From a virus, in the IMG/VR virus record IMGVR_UViG_3300009786_001143, positions 1 through 29,854 of that record: 29,854 nucleotides of DNA. One strand, given 5' to 3'. Made by a program: the position numbers and the translations under genes. Of this stretch, positions 21,642 to 28,845 are shown one piece after another. Below the pieces are notes generated by a model that ran no database searches, was not told the origin of the DNA, and saw nothing but the letters and a program-made list of their open reading frames with translations. The stretch's first letter is position 1, and each line of letters begins with the position of its first letter.

Positions 21642-21681
21642 ATCTCCATAATCATGATCATAATGTGATAATAATGGAGAT
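21642..21681 (+). promoter_or_regulatory. Hairpin sequestering the regA ribosome site
   Basis: ATCTCCAT (21642-21649) pairs perfectly with ATGGAGAT (21674-21681). Inside, ATCAT (21651-21655) pairs with GTGAT (21665-21669, one G-U pair). The only ribosome site of regA (GGAG, 21676-21679) is in the 3' arm, so folding would block its start at 21687. T4 RegA represses its own translation by binding its mRNA near the ribosome site. Here the structure may serve that feedback. Confidence 0.6.
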
Positions 21682-21686
21682 TAATC

Positions 21687-22094
21687 ATGGAAGAATTGGA
21701 GTGGAATCCGGATTTGATGTTGGAAATCAAATTGGCAGAACCAGATGATTTCTTAAAGGTTAGAGAAACTTTATCCCGCATTGGTATAGCCTCCCGTAAA
21801 GAAAGAAAATTATACCAGTCGTGTCATATATTACATAAACAAGGTAGATATTTTTTAGTTCATTTTAAAGAGCTTTTTGCTCTAGATGGTAAACCCTCAA
21901 ACATTAGTATTAATGATGTGCAACGTAGAAATACAATAGCTACTTTATTATCTGATTGGGGATTGGTGGAAATTATGGGGAACGCTGAGGATAAGGCACC
22001 TTTATCACAAATAAAGGTACTAACTTACAAAGAGAAAAATGAGTGGTTGTTAGAAACAAAATACAATATAGGAAATAAAAAAAAGGTTGTTTGA
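21687..22094 (+). CDS. regA: RegA translational repressor
   Basis: A protein of 135 residues (T4 RegA has 122). After a ten-residue N-terminal extension it follows T4 RegA closely: LEIKLAEPDDFLKVRETLSRIGIA, KLYQSCHILHKQGRYFLVHFKELF, then RRNTIATLLSDWGLVEI and EWLLETKYNIGN. RegA binds ribosome sites of early mRNAs, its own included, and shuts off translation. The 21687 ATG has a GGAG site 7 bases upstream held in a hairpin. An ATG at 21717 would give the T4-like length but has no good ribosome site. Confidence 0.92.
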   Translation: MEELEWNPDLMLEIKLAEPDDFLKVRETLSRIGIASRKERKLYQSCHILHKQGRYFLVHFKELFALDGKPSNISINDVQRRNTIATLLSDWGLVEIMGNAEDKAPLSQIKVLTYKEKNEWLLETKYNIGNKKKVV

Positions 22095-22108
22095 GAGAGA
22101 AATATATT

Positions 22109-22426
22109 ATGGCAATAAAATTAGTTAGACTTAAAAGTGGTGAAGATTTGGTAGCTGATATTGATATCAATACCGATACAGTGACTTTGGAAAACCCAGC
22201 AATGATAATGCCTGTGGGTAATCCAGATCCTGGTGGACAAGTTCAAATGGGTTTCGGGCCGTGGGTTCCTTTTGCAAAGAGTAAGACTTTTGAAGTGCCA
22301 AGGGAACATGTTGTTTTTATTGCAGACCCTGCTGATGATATAGTAAATAATTATAGACAAATGTTTGGTTCTGGTATAGTAGTACCCGAAGTAAAAGTAA
22401 ATACTAAACAAATCTTGACTGGATGA
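22109..22426 (+). CDS. Sm-like small beta-barrel protein
   Basis: A protein of 105 residues. AIKLVRLKSGEDLVADIDIN followed by VTLENPAMIMPV is a Sm-like strand pattern seen in marine T4-like phages. A PWVPFAKSKTFEVPREHVVF segment continues it, and a tail ends with a short VNTKQILTG. I chose ATG 22109 over an in-frame TTG at 22091 because the TTG gives no better ribosome site. It lies between regA and gene 43, so a link with RNA or polymerase control is possible but not shown. The protein at 2989-3468 appears related in its first 60 residues. The -35 box of the gene 43 promoter overlaps its last codons. Confidence 0.6.
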   Translation: MAIKLVRLKSGEDLVADIDINTDTVTLENPAMIMPVGNPDPGGQVQMGFGPWVPFAKSKTFEVPREHVVFIADPADDIVNNYRQMFGSGIVVPEVKVNTKQILTG

Positions 22427-22443
22427 TGGATATGTGATATACT
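22415..22443 (+). promoter_or_regulatory. Sigma70-type promoter of gene 43
   Basis: TTGACT (22415-22420), a 17-base spacer ending TGTGA, and TATACT (22438-22443), with the TGN extension. The gene 43 ATG is at 22450, six bases beyond the -10 box, so RNA would start on its A and be leaderless. The inverted repeat at 22426-22449 overlaps the -10 box. Confidence 0.72.
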
Positions 22444-22449
22444 ATCCAT
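22426..22449. repeat. Inverted repeat over the gene 43 -10 box (possible operator)
   Basis: ATGGATA (22426-22432) and TATCCAT (22443-22449) are perfect 7-base inverted repeats separated by 10 bases, and the -10 box lies between and within them. The second half-site ends on the base before the gene 43 start. A dimeric repressor would block the promoter. Because the transcript should start at 22450, the RNA would not carry the hairpin, unless it reads through from regA. Confidence 0.5.
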
Positions 22450-24966
22450 ATGTCTGAAAACTTTTACACAAATATAATTCTTAAAGGTGATACCCTTTAT
22501 CTGCGTGCCATTAGTAATGGCAAACGGATTATGGAGAAGATAAAGTATAAACCTACTTTATTTGTTCCCACTAAGAAAAAAACAAAATATAAAACCTTGT
22601 CTGGTACGACAGTAGAACCGGTCAAGTTTAATAGCATTTATCAGGCTAGAGATTTCCTAAAGAACTATCAAGAACAGCCCGACTTGGTGTATGGCCAAGA
22701 GAGATTTCAGTATTGTTATATATCGGATAACTACCCAGGCATTATAGAATGGAATCAAGATAAGATTCTAACTCTATCTCTTGATATTGAGGTGGCAAGT
22801 GAGAATGGTTTCCCTGACCCCAACCTGGCAGAGGAAGAAGTCCTTGCCATTACTGTCAAGAACTATACCACTAAGAAGATTATGGTGTGGGGTATCTACG
22901 ACTACAACAACACCCGTGATGATGTTGAATATGTGCATTGTGATGGTGAAGGGGAGTTGCTTAGGGAGTTTGTTTCTTTTATGGAAGCAGTTCAACCAGA
23001 TGTTATCACGGGTTGGAATACCACCTTCTTTGATATTCCCTATCTCTGCCTTAGAATAAAAAAACTCTTTGGCAATAAGTTTATGCAAACTTTATCACCG
23101 TGGAAAGTGGTGACTGAAGAACATACTTCCACATTTGGAAGAGATGTAACACGATATAATATATGGGGTGTTTCTAATCTTGATTATCTGGACTTGTATA
23201 AAAAGTTTACATATACTGACCAAGAGTCATTCACATTAGACAACATAGCTTTCGTTGAGTTGGGTACTAAAAAGGATCCCAATCCCTATGATACATTCAA
23301 AGAATGGTATACTAAAGATTATCAATCGTTTATTGATTACAACATCAAGGATGTGGAACTGGTCGATGCATTAGAGAATCATCTGGGTATGATCCAGTTA
23401 ATGTTTACGATGGCATATGAAGCTAAGATTAATTATAACGATGTTTATTCACAGAATCGTATGTGGGATGTTATCATCTTTAATTATCTTAAAGAGAAGA
23501 ATAAAGTCATACCACAACGAATGAGGAATGATAAGACTGCGAAGTATGAAGGTGCTTATGTAAAAGATCCCCAAGTCGGTCAACACAATTGGGTGATGTC
23601 TTTTGATTTAAATAGTCTGTATCCTCATTTGATTATGCAGTATAATATTTCGGTAGAGACTTTGATAAAGGAAAGTTTCCCTCATAAAATTTCAGTTGAT
23701 AAACTTTTAGATAAAGAAGTAGATACCAGTATGTTGCCCGAATTGGGATTGACTGTTACTCCCAACGGTGCTTGTTTCCGCACAGACATTAAAGGGTTTC
23801 TACCAGAGTTGATGGAGAAGTTCTACAATGACCGTGTGAAGTTTAAAAAGTATATGCTCGAAGCTAAACAACGATATGAGGATACGAAAGACGAAAAGTA
23901 TTTAGCACAGATATCAACTTATCATAATATTCAAATGGCTCGTAAGATTGCTCTAAATAGTTCTTACGGCTCTATGGGTAATGAATATTTCCGTTATTAT
24001 GATGAGAGATTAGCTACTGCTATAACAACTGCCGGTCAACTCAGTATTAGATGGATTGAAGGAAAAGTAAATGATTATATTAACAACATACTACAAACAA
24101 AAGGTGAAGACTATATTATTGCATCCGATACAGACTCTATATACGTTACCTTTGATAAAATTGTACGTCAAACTTTTGAAAACAGAAGTGACACATCTAG
24201 GGACACAATCACCAACTTCTTGGACACTATCGCTAAAGAAAAAATCCAACCGTTTATTGATGAATGTTATAGAGACCTTGCCTCGTATATAAATGCTTAT
24301 GAAAATAAGATGGAGATGGACAGAGAAGTTATTGCTGACAAAGGAATTTGGACTGCCAAGAAACGATACATCTTAAATGTTATTGATAGTGAGGGTGTAA
24401 GATACGCCGAACCACAAATCAAGGTGATGGGTATCGAAGCTGTTAAGTCATCAACACCACACGCTTGTCGTGAGCGTATCCGTGATTCATTAAAAGTTAT
24501 TGTAAATGAAGATGAGTTTAATGTGAATAAGTTTATACAAACTTTTCGTAAAGAATTTATGGCACTGCCTGTAGAGTTGATGGCCTTCCCCCGCTCAGTA
24601 AATGGTATTCGCAAGTGGGGTGATAAGTCCACAATATTCAAGAAAGGTACACCTATGCATATCAAGGGTGCCATCATCTACAATCATTTATTAAAGAAAC
24701 ATAAATTGACACATAAGTATCCGTTGATTATGGATGGTGAAAAGTTAAAATATGTATTACTTAAAACACCCAATGCATTGCAATCAAATGTCATTGCGTT
24801 TCTTGGTGAGTTGCCCAAAGAATTTGATTTACATAAACAGATAGATTTTGATAGACAGTTTGAGAAATCTTTTGTTGATCCCATTTCATTGATATTAGAA
24901 TGTATCGACTGGCGAGTAGATAGAAGTTATGGTACACAAGTTACATTGGAGGCGTTGTTTGGATAA
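22450..24966 (+). CDS. 43: Family B replicative DNA polymerase gp43
   Basis: A protein of 838 residues (T4 gp43 has 898). It has the 3'-5' exonuclease: Exo I with D112-I-E114 (LDIEVASENGFPDP), then the Exo II region VITGWNTTFFDIPYL and Exo III DYNIKDVELV. The polymerase motifs are A DLNSLYPHLIMQYNIS from D386, B RKIALNSSYG at about 498-507, and C DTDS at 560-563. It copies the phage genome with gp45, gp44/62 and gp32. The end LEALFG fits a clamp-binding tail, as in T4 gp43. No ribosome site lies before the ATG at 22450, which is six bases past a -10 box. Confidence 0.96.
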   Translation: MSENFYTNIILKGDTLYLRAISNGKRIMEKIKYKPTLFVPTKKKTKYKTLSGTTVEPVKFNSIYQARDFLKNYQEQPDLVYGQERFQYCYISDNYPGIIEWNQDKILTLSLDIEVASENGFPDPNLAEEEVLAITVKNYTTKKIMVWGIYDYNNTRDDVEYVHCDGEGELLREFVSFMEAVQPDVITGWNTTFFDIPYLCLRIKKLFGNKFMQTLSPWKVVTEEHTSTFGRDVTRYNIWGVSNLDYLDLYKKFTYTDQESFTLDNIAFVELGTKKDPNPYDTFKEWYTKDYQSFIDYNIKDVELVDALENHLGMIQLMFTMAYEAKINYNDVYSQNRMWDVIIFNYLKEKNKVIPQRMRNDKTAKYEGAYVKDPQVGQHNWVMSFDLNSLYPHLIMQYNISVETLIKESFPHKISVDKLLDKEVDTSMLPELGLTVTPNGACFRTDIKGFLPELMEKFYNDRVKFKKYMLEAKQRYEDTKDEKYLAQISTYHNIQMARKIALNSSYGSMGNEYFRYYDERLATAITTAGQLSIRWIEGKVNDYINNILQTKGEDYIIASDTDSIYVTFDKIVRQTFENRSDTSRDTITNFLDTIAKEKIQPFIDECYRDLASYINAYENKMEMDREVIADKGIWTAKKRYILNVIDSEGVRYAEPQIKVMGIEAVKSSTPHACRERIRDSLKVIVNEDEFNVNKFIQTFRKEFMALPVELMAFPRSVNGIRKWGDKSTIFKKGTPMHIKGAIIYNHLLKKHKLTHKYPLIMDGEKLKYVLLKTPNALQSNVIAFLGELPKEFDLHKQIDFDRQFEKSFVDPISLILECIDWRVDRSYGTQVTLEALFG

Positions 24967-24987
24967 TTTAATAAAGGAGTTTTTAAT

Positions 24988-25914
24988 ATGAGCAAAATAA
25001 TTGATGAAGAACGAAGAGCAGAAAGTATAAGAGTATTGGGTTTTGATCCATTTGAACAGGAATACCAATCTCTACCTATAACGGATATAACACCAGCAAT
25101 GGCGGCATATATTCTAAAATGGCACAATAATGATAATCGTAAGATTAAAGCTTCACAAGTAAATGCCATAGCTAATAGTATGAGAAATGATGGTTGGTTA
25201 AAAGATGGTGGACATCTTACCTTTAATAAGGAAGGTAACATTACGGAGTTTCAACATCGTCTTGAAGCTATTATAAAAGAAGGTGTTACTGTTGTGGCAC
25301 CTGTTGTTCTTGGTGTTGAACCAGAGTGTTTTACTAAAACCGCTTCACCGAAACCTCGCCGTCCAGAAGATGAAATCCAGAGGAAATATCCCGATGCAAA
25401 GGACAGTGAAATTACTGTTGTTAGGGAAATCCAAAAGCGCCGCCAAGCAACTAAACTTGATATGCAAAATGCAATTGAATTATGGGAACAGTGGCACAAG
25501 GTTGTTCAAGCAGGCGATAAACTAATTGATGGATTTTTTGACAGGGTTGATGCATTTAGTCACTATCGAAGGAATTTTGCTGCATGGGCATCGTTGATGC
25601 ATTGGCATGGTCAGGATAATATTGTAACATGGTTTTTAGACATGTTAGAGAATCAAGTCTTGGATGATGAAGGCACACGTTTAACTAAAGACTTTATGAA
25701 GATGAGTCAACATACATTTGGTATGACAAATACAGGCCGTGCAGATTTTGTATATTTTATGTTATGTGTGTGTTCAGACCGAATGAAGAAATCTCCTGAT
25801 GGTAGGATACAACTCAGCAAAGGAGTTAATGTGCTTAATCACGAAGACCTTAAACATAATGGAACTTATAGAGATTTCTTATTAAATGTTGATAATATTC
25901 AGGAAACCCCGTGA
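24988..25914 (+). CDS. ParB-like domain protein
   Basis: A protein of 308 residues. The first 130 have the ParB-like pattern frequent in phage: LPITDITPAMAAYILKW, HNNDNRKIKASQVNAIANSM, a GWLKDGGHLTFN strand and EFQHRLEAI (residues 88-96), which stands for the G-x-x-R-x-x-A box in the form FQHRLEA. The C-terminal half is helical and unassigned. ParB-fold proteins can act as nucleases, NTP-binding switches or DNA binders, and they recur near phage DNA-modification genes. It has the region's best ribosome site (AAAGGAG) and overlaps the methyltransferase start by four bases (GTGA), so the two are made together. The function in this locus is not known. Confidence 0.65.
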   Translation: MSKIIDEERRAESIRVLGFDPFEQEYQSLPITDITPAMAAYILKWHNNDNRKIKASQVNAIANSMRNDGWLKDGGHLTFNKEGNITEFQHRLEAIIKEGVTVVAPVVLGVEPECFTKTASPKPRRPEDEIQRKYPDAKDSEITVVREIQKRRQATKLDMQNAIELWEQWHKVVQAGDKLIDGFFDRVDAFSHYRRNFAAWASLMHWHGQDNIVTWFLDMLENQVLDDEGTRLTKDFMKMSQHTFGMTNTGRADFVYFMLCVCSDRMKKSPDGRIQLSKGVNVLNHEDLKHNGTYRDFLLNVDNIQETP

Positions 25915-27107
25915 CATATAAACCCTACACTATGCAAGACGTACATGATGCATCTGCACAAGAGAAGTTCAAAGTCATCTCCACCTTTGCGGGTGGGGGT
26001 GGTTCTTCTACTGGTTATAGATTAGCTGGCGGGAAGGTTCTTGTCATCAATGAGTTTGTTGAAGAAGCACAAAAGACTTATGCAGAAAATTATCCTGAGA
26101 CAGTTATTCTTCCAGGTGATATTAAAGAATTGACAGGTAAGAATTTCTTAGATGCAGCTGGTGTTGATGAAGGTGAGATTGATATATTAGATGGATCACC
26201 ACCCTGTTCAGCATTTTCTGTTGCAGGGAAATTATCTCACAATGTGCGTGAAGAAGAACGTGTTGACCTGTTTGGTAATGTGACTGTAGAGAAGGTTGCT
26301 GGTAAACATTCTGATGGTTGGGGTCAGACCAAAAACTATTCTGATGGTAAAATGGTTGAGAACATTGAAGACCTATTCTTTGAATTTCTGCGTGTTGCAA
26401 AAGACATCAAACCAAAAGTCATTGTTGCAGAAAATGTCAAGGGGTTGACGATAGGAGAAGCCAAAGAATATTTTAATAAGATACTCAATGAATTTGGTAA
26501 TATAGGATATCAAGTATGTGCTCAAGTTTTGGACAGTAGATACTTTGGTGTATCTCAAACAAGAAGTAGGGTTATCTTTATTGGTGTGCGTCACGATGTA
26601 ATGGCTAAGTTGGGATTAAATTTTATGACTATATCTCAAATATTTCCTCAACCAGATGCAGATGTTATTCCTGTTAAGGATGTAATGATTGATTTAGTTT
26701 ATGATACAGAAGAAGTGAAGTACCTTACAGAGAAATTTACCAACACAGCATACTGGAAATATACTGGTAGTAAAATGCCTATTGATCCCGATAAGGTTCT
26801 TACAGGAGCAGATTACCATCCTAAAGGGCATCACTTCAATCTTAAAAGGGTATCACAATATCAACCCTCTCCTACGATTACGGCTATGGGCTCAGCAGAT
26901 ACAACAGCTGGTGCATTTCATTGGATTGAGCCAAGGAAGTTGACTTTGGGAGAATTAAAGCGTATAATGAGTTTACCGGATGATTTTAAATTGACAGGTA
27001 AATGGAATCAAAAAGCAGAACGATGCGGCAGAATGGTTCCACCGAGAATGATGGAGCGTATTGCCTCGGCAATTTATACTAATGTATTGGAGAAATATAA
27101 TGGCTGA
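25911..27107 (+). CDS. DNA (cytosine-5) methyltransferase with Arg in motif X
   Basis: A protein of 398 residues. The motifs run in order: I FAGGGGSSTGYRLAGG from about 26, IV DGSPPCSAFS with catalytic C99, VI AENVKGL at 173-179, VIII QTRSRVIFIG at 216-225, IX PSPTITA region at 319-325, then LPDDFKL and motif X CGRMVPPRM at 372-380. In normal C5 enzymes motif X has GNxVPP, where Asn contacts the cofactor end of the pocket. Here it is G373-R374. It flips a cytosine and attaches a methyl, or, if the cofactor is carboxy-SAM, a larger group. Its stop overlaps the CmoA-like start by eight bases, so the two proteins are co-produced. It begins at GTG 25911. Confidence 0.9.
   Translation: MTYKPYTMQDVHDASAQEKFKVISTFAGGGGSSTGYRLAGGKVLVINEFVEEAQKTYAENYPETVILPGDIKELTGKNFLDAAGVDEGEIDILDGSPPCSAFSVAGKLSHNVREEERVDLFGNVTVEKVAGKHSDGWGQTKNYSDGKMVENIEDLFFEFLRVAKDIKPKVIVAENVKGLTIGEAKEYFNKILNEFGNIGYQVCAQVLDSRYFGVSQTRSRVIFIGVRHDVMAKLGLNFMTISQIFPQPDADVIPVKDVMIDLVYDTEEVKYLTEKFTNTAYWKYTGSKMPIDPDKVLTGADYHPKGHHFNLKRVSQYQPSPTITAMGSADTTAGAFHWIEPRKLTLGELKRIMSLPDDFKLTGKWNQKAERCGRMVPPRMMERIASAIYTNVLEKYNG
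26940..26968 (+). promoter_or_regulatory. Possible internal promoter within the methyltransferase gene
   Basis: TTGACT (26940-26945), a 17-base spacer and TATAAT (26963-26968), inside coding sequence, with RNA starting near 26975, about 125 bases ahead of the CmoA-like gene. It has no TGN extension, unlike the other promoters. It could add extra transcription of the CmoA-like gene but may be accidental. Confidence 0.35.
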
Positions 27108-27795
27108 CTTTACCTTTGCTCATAGGCAAGAAGGTTTTGATGAACACATTGATTGGAGTATCAGGGGTTATAGTAATTTATTGGATGATGTTGTAAGTCT
27201 CTCACGATATTTTGTTGAGGGAGATACTAATGTATTAGACATTGGTTGTTCTACGGGTAAACTTACCGCACGTATTTTGGAACATAACTATGGGGCTTGT
27301 CCTGATGCTAAGTATGTAGGGGTAGAAGTGGCCGAAGGTTTCTTTGGTAATCTTGAAGACAGAAAGTTGGAGTTGGATGAGAAATATTCTGACACCTCTG
27401 TTGATTTTATTTACGATGATATCCGTAATTATGAATTTGAGAATTGTTCTCTAATAACGTCCCTTTTTACCTTACAGTTTATGCCTTATTCTTGTAGGGA
27501 AGAGGTCATTCATAATATATATTATGGTCTTAACTGGGGTGGTGCATTTATTTTTGGTGAAAAGATTGATACATCACACAGTCGTATAGAGAATATGTTA
27601 CGCACCACTTATTACGAATTTAAAAATAAGTCTTTTGATTATGAGGATATTATGCAGAAAGAATTGACCTTAAAGAATATGCTTAAACCCAATTCATGGG
27701 ATGAGATTGAAAATATGTTAAATAATGCTGGTTTTAAAGCAGTGCAAAGCTTCTGGCAGAACCATTTGTTTATAGGCGCAATAGCAATTAAATAA
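27100..27795 (+). CDS. CmoA-like (carboxy-SAM synthase family) methyltransferase-fold enzyme
   Basis: A protein of 231 residues (bacterial CmoA about 247) from ATG 27100. It aligns with E. coli CmoA throughout: GFDEHIDWSIRGYSNL (CmoA has FDE and RSVPGYSN), VLDIGCSTGKLTARI for SAM, DIRNYEFENCSLITSLFTLQF, IYYGLNWGGAFIFGEKI, YYEFKNKSFDYEDIMQKE and AGFKAVQSFWQNHLFIGAIAIK. CmoA turns SAM plus prephenate into carboxy-SAM, which CmoB uses on tRNA wobble uridine. CmoB is not in this window, and the neighbour is a C5 methyltransferase. One position is odd: CmoA has Arg in QKR (R199, which I recall as a carboxylate contact) and this protein has Glu188. So the product may be carboxy-SAM or another SAM analogue. 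The gene overlaps the methyltransferase by 8 bases. Confidence 0.8.
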   Translation: MADFTFAHRQEGFDEHIDWSIRGYSNLLDDVVSLSRYFVEGDTNVLDIGCSTGKLTARILEHNYGACPDAKYVGVEVAEGFFGNLEDRKLELDEKYSDTSVDFIYDDIRNYEFENCSLITSLFTLQFMPYSCREEVIHNIYYGLNWGGAFIFGEKIDTSHSRIENMLRTTYYEFKNKSFDYEDIMQKELTLKNMLKPNSWDEIENMLNNAGFKAVQSFWQNHLFIGAIAIK

Positions 27796-27801
27796 AAACG
27801 A

Positions 27802-27830
27802 TTGACATTATTAGATAAATGTGATAGGAT
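27802..27830 (+). promoter_or_regulatory. Sigma70-type promoter of the glucosyltransferase-like gene
   Basis: TTGACA (27802-27807), a 17-base spacer ending TGTGA and TAGGAT (27825-27830). The ATG at 27838 is seven bases further. TGATAGGATGG is identical to the same element before def (9386-9396). The AGGA also resembles a ribosome site for read-through RNA. Confidence 0.62.
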
Positions 27831-27837
27831 GGTATAG

Positions 27838-28845
27838 ATGAGGATCGTTTGTGCTCGCTTGAGAAGTAATGTGACCTATACTGGTCCACTAGAAACTGTC
27901 TTGGATAGTTTCTTTGAACTGTATGTGAGATGGATGAAAGACAATTCACAACATAACTATGATACATATAATTTAAGTTTTGATAAAAGACAACGGCCAC
28001 AACGCAACGCTGAGGTGTTCAAAGATGCTGATGTAGTAGTGATCCCTTCCGATAGTGAGTTTAGATACCACGGCGAAGTACAGCTAGATCCACGAGACTT
28101 GGAGACATCTAATAACTATATTGAAGAAATTAAACCACATATGGAAGGCAAACATATTATTATGTGGCGTTCAGATAGAGGTGATACAGAAGAATTATAT
28201 AGAGAGAAAACATTTAATGGTGTTACTCTCGGTGATTTCAACACAATAGATGAGATAGATTTTCCTGCTAACATACACGGCATGAAGTATCATTTTATAC
28301 AGACATTGAAAAACCCATTGGCTCAAATGTTGCCAATTAGAAAGGATAAAGATTTTGCTTATTGGGGTAGAATGAAAGATGGTGATGACCGAGGTAAAAT
28401 TATTAAAGGGGTGTACAGAGATAAAGATATTACTCAAGTATTGATTGGGGGATTTCCTTCAGGCGTTAAGCGAGATGCTAAGTGGATAAAAGAATGGAAA
28501 GTATTGTACCCTATGATAGAACGAGCCAAGTGTACTCTATGTTTTAATTGGCGAGACCCGACAGCAACAACATCAAGGTATCCGGAAGCATTATCTGTAG
28601 GTTTAATACCCTTTGTATGGCAAGACTATGATAAGAACAATACCTATAACATAGAATCTTGGCAACGTGTAGATAGTTTTGAGAAATTGAAAACTAGAAT
28701 ATTAATGTTGCGTTATCGTGAAGCTTGGGAAAGCAAACTTGATCTGTGTAGACAAAATTATAAAGAGATACTTCCTACACAACAGGAGTATTATGAGATG
28801 TTCACAAAGAGGATGAATAAATATGTTAGCGAGGGAGAAAAGTAG
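27838..28845 (+). CDS. GT-B glycosyltransferase resembling T4 beta-glucosyltransferase
   Basis: A protein of 335 residues (T4 beta-GT 351). The order of features follows T4 beta-GT: an N-terminal Rossmann-like half (MRIVCARL...; VVVIPSDSEF), a linker, FAYWGRMKDGDDRGKII (T4 has a GGSFRSGQRESK loop at the corresponding place), then CTLCFNWRD...TTSRYPEALSVGLIPFVW, where R247 and E250 line up with the R-x-x-E (R269, E272) that grips UDP in T4. A helix ending LKTRILMLR follows, as in T4. In T4 beta-GT adds glucose to 5-hydroxymethylcytosine in DNA. The donor and acceptor here are unknown. It sits just before uvsX, the same place as beta-gt in T4, with its own promoter. Confidence 0.6.
   Translation: MRIVCARLRSNVTYTGPLETVLDSFFELYVRWMKDNSQHNYDTYNLSFDKRQRPQRNAEVFKDADVVVIPSDSEFRYHGEVQLDPRDLETSNNYIEEIKPHMEGKHIIMWRSDRGDTEELYREKTFNGVTLGDFNTIDEIDFPANIHGMKYHFIQTLKNPLAQMLPIRKDKDFAYWGRMKDGDDRGKIIKGVYRDKDITQVLIGGFPSGVKRDAKWIKEWKVLYPMIERAKCTLCFNWRDPTATTSRYPEALSVGLIPFVWQDYDKNNTYNIESWQRVDSFEKLKTRILMLRYREAWESKLDLCRQNYKEILPTQQEYYEMFTKRMNKYVSEGEK

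Noticed and set aside
24286-24293. TATAAATG as a late promoter
   Set aside because: It lies inside the polymerase gene, mismatches the consensus at the last base, and no gene start follows.
24297-24677. Open frame of 126 codons on the minus strand
   Set aside because: It lies wholly inside the polymerase gene gp43, has no promoter or ribosome site, and its protein has no recognisable pattern. It is a shadow of the coding strand.
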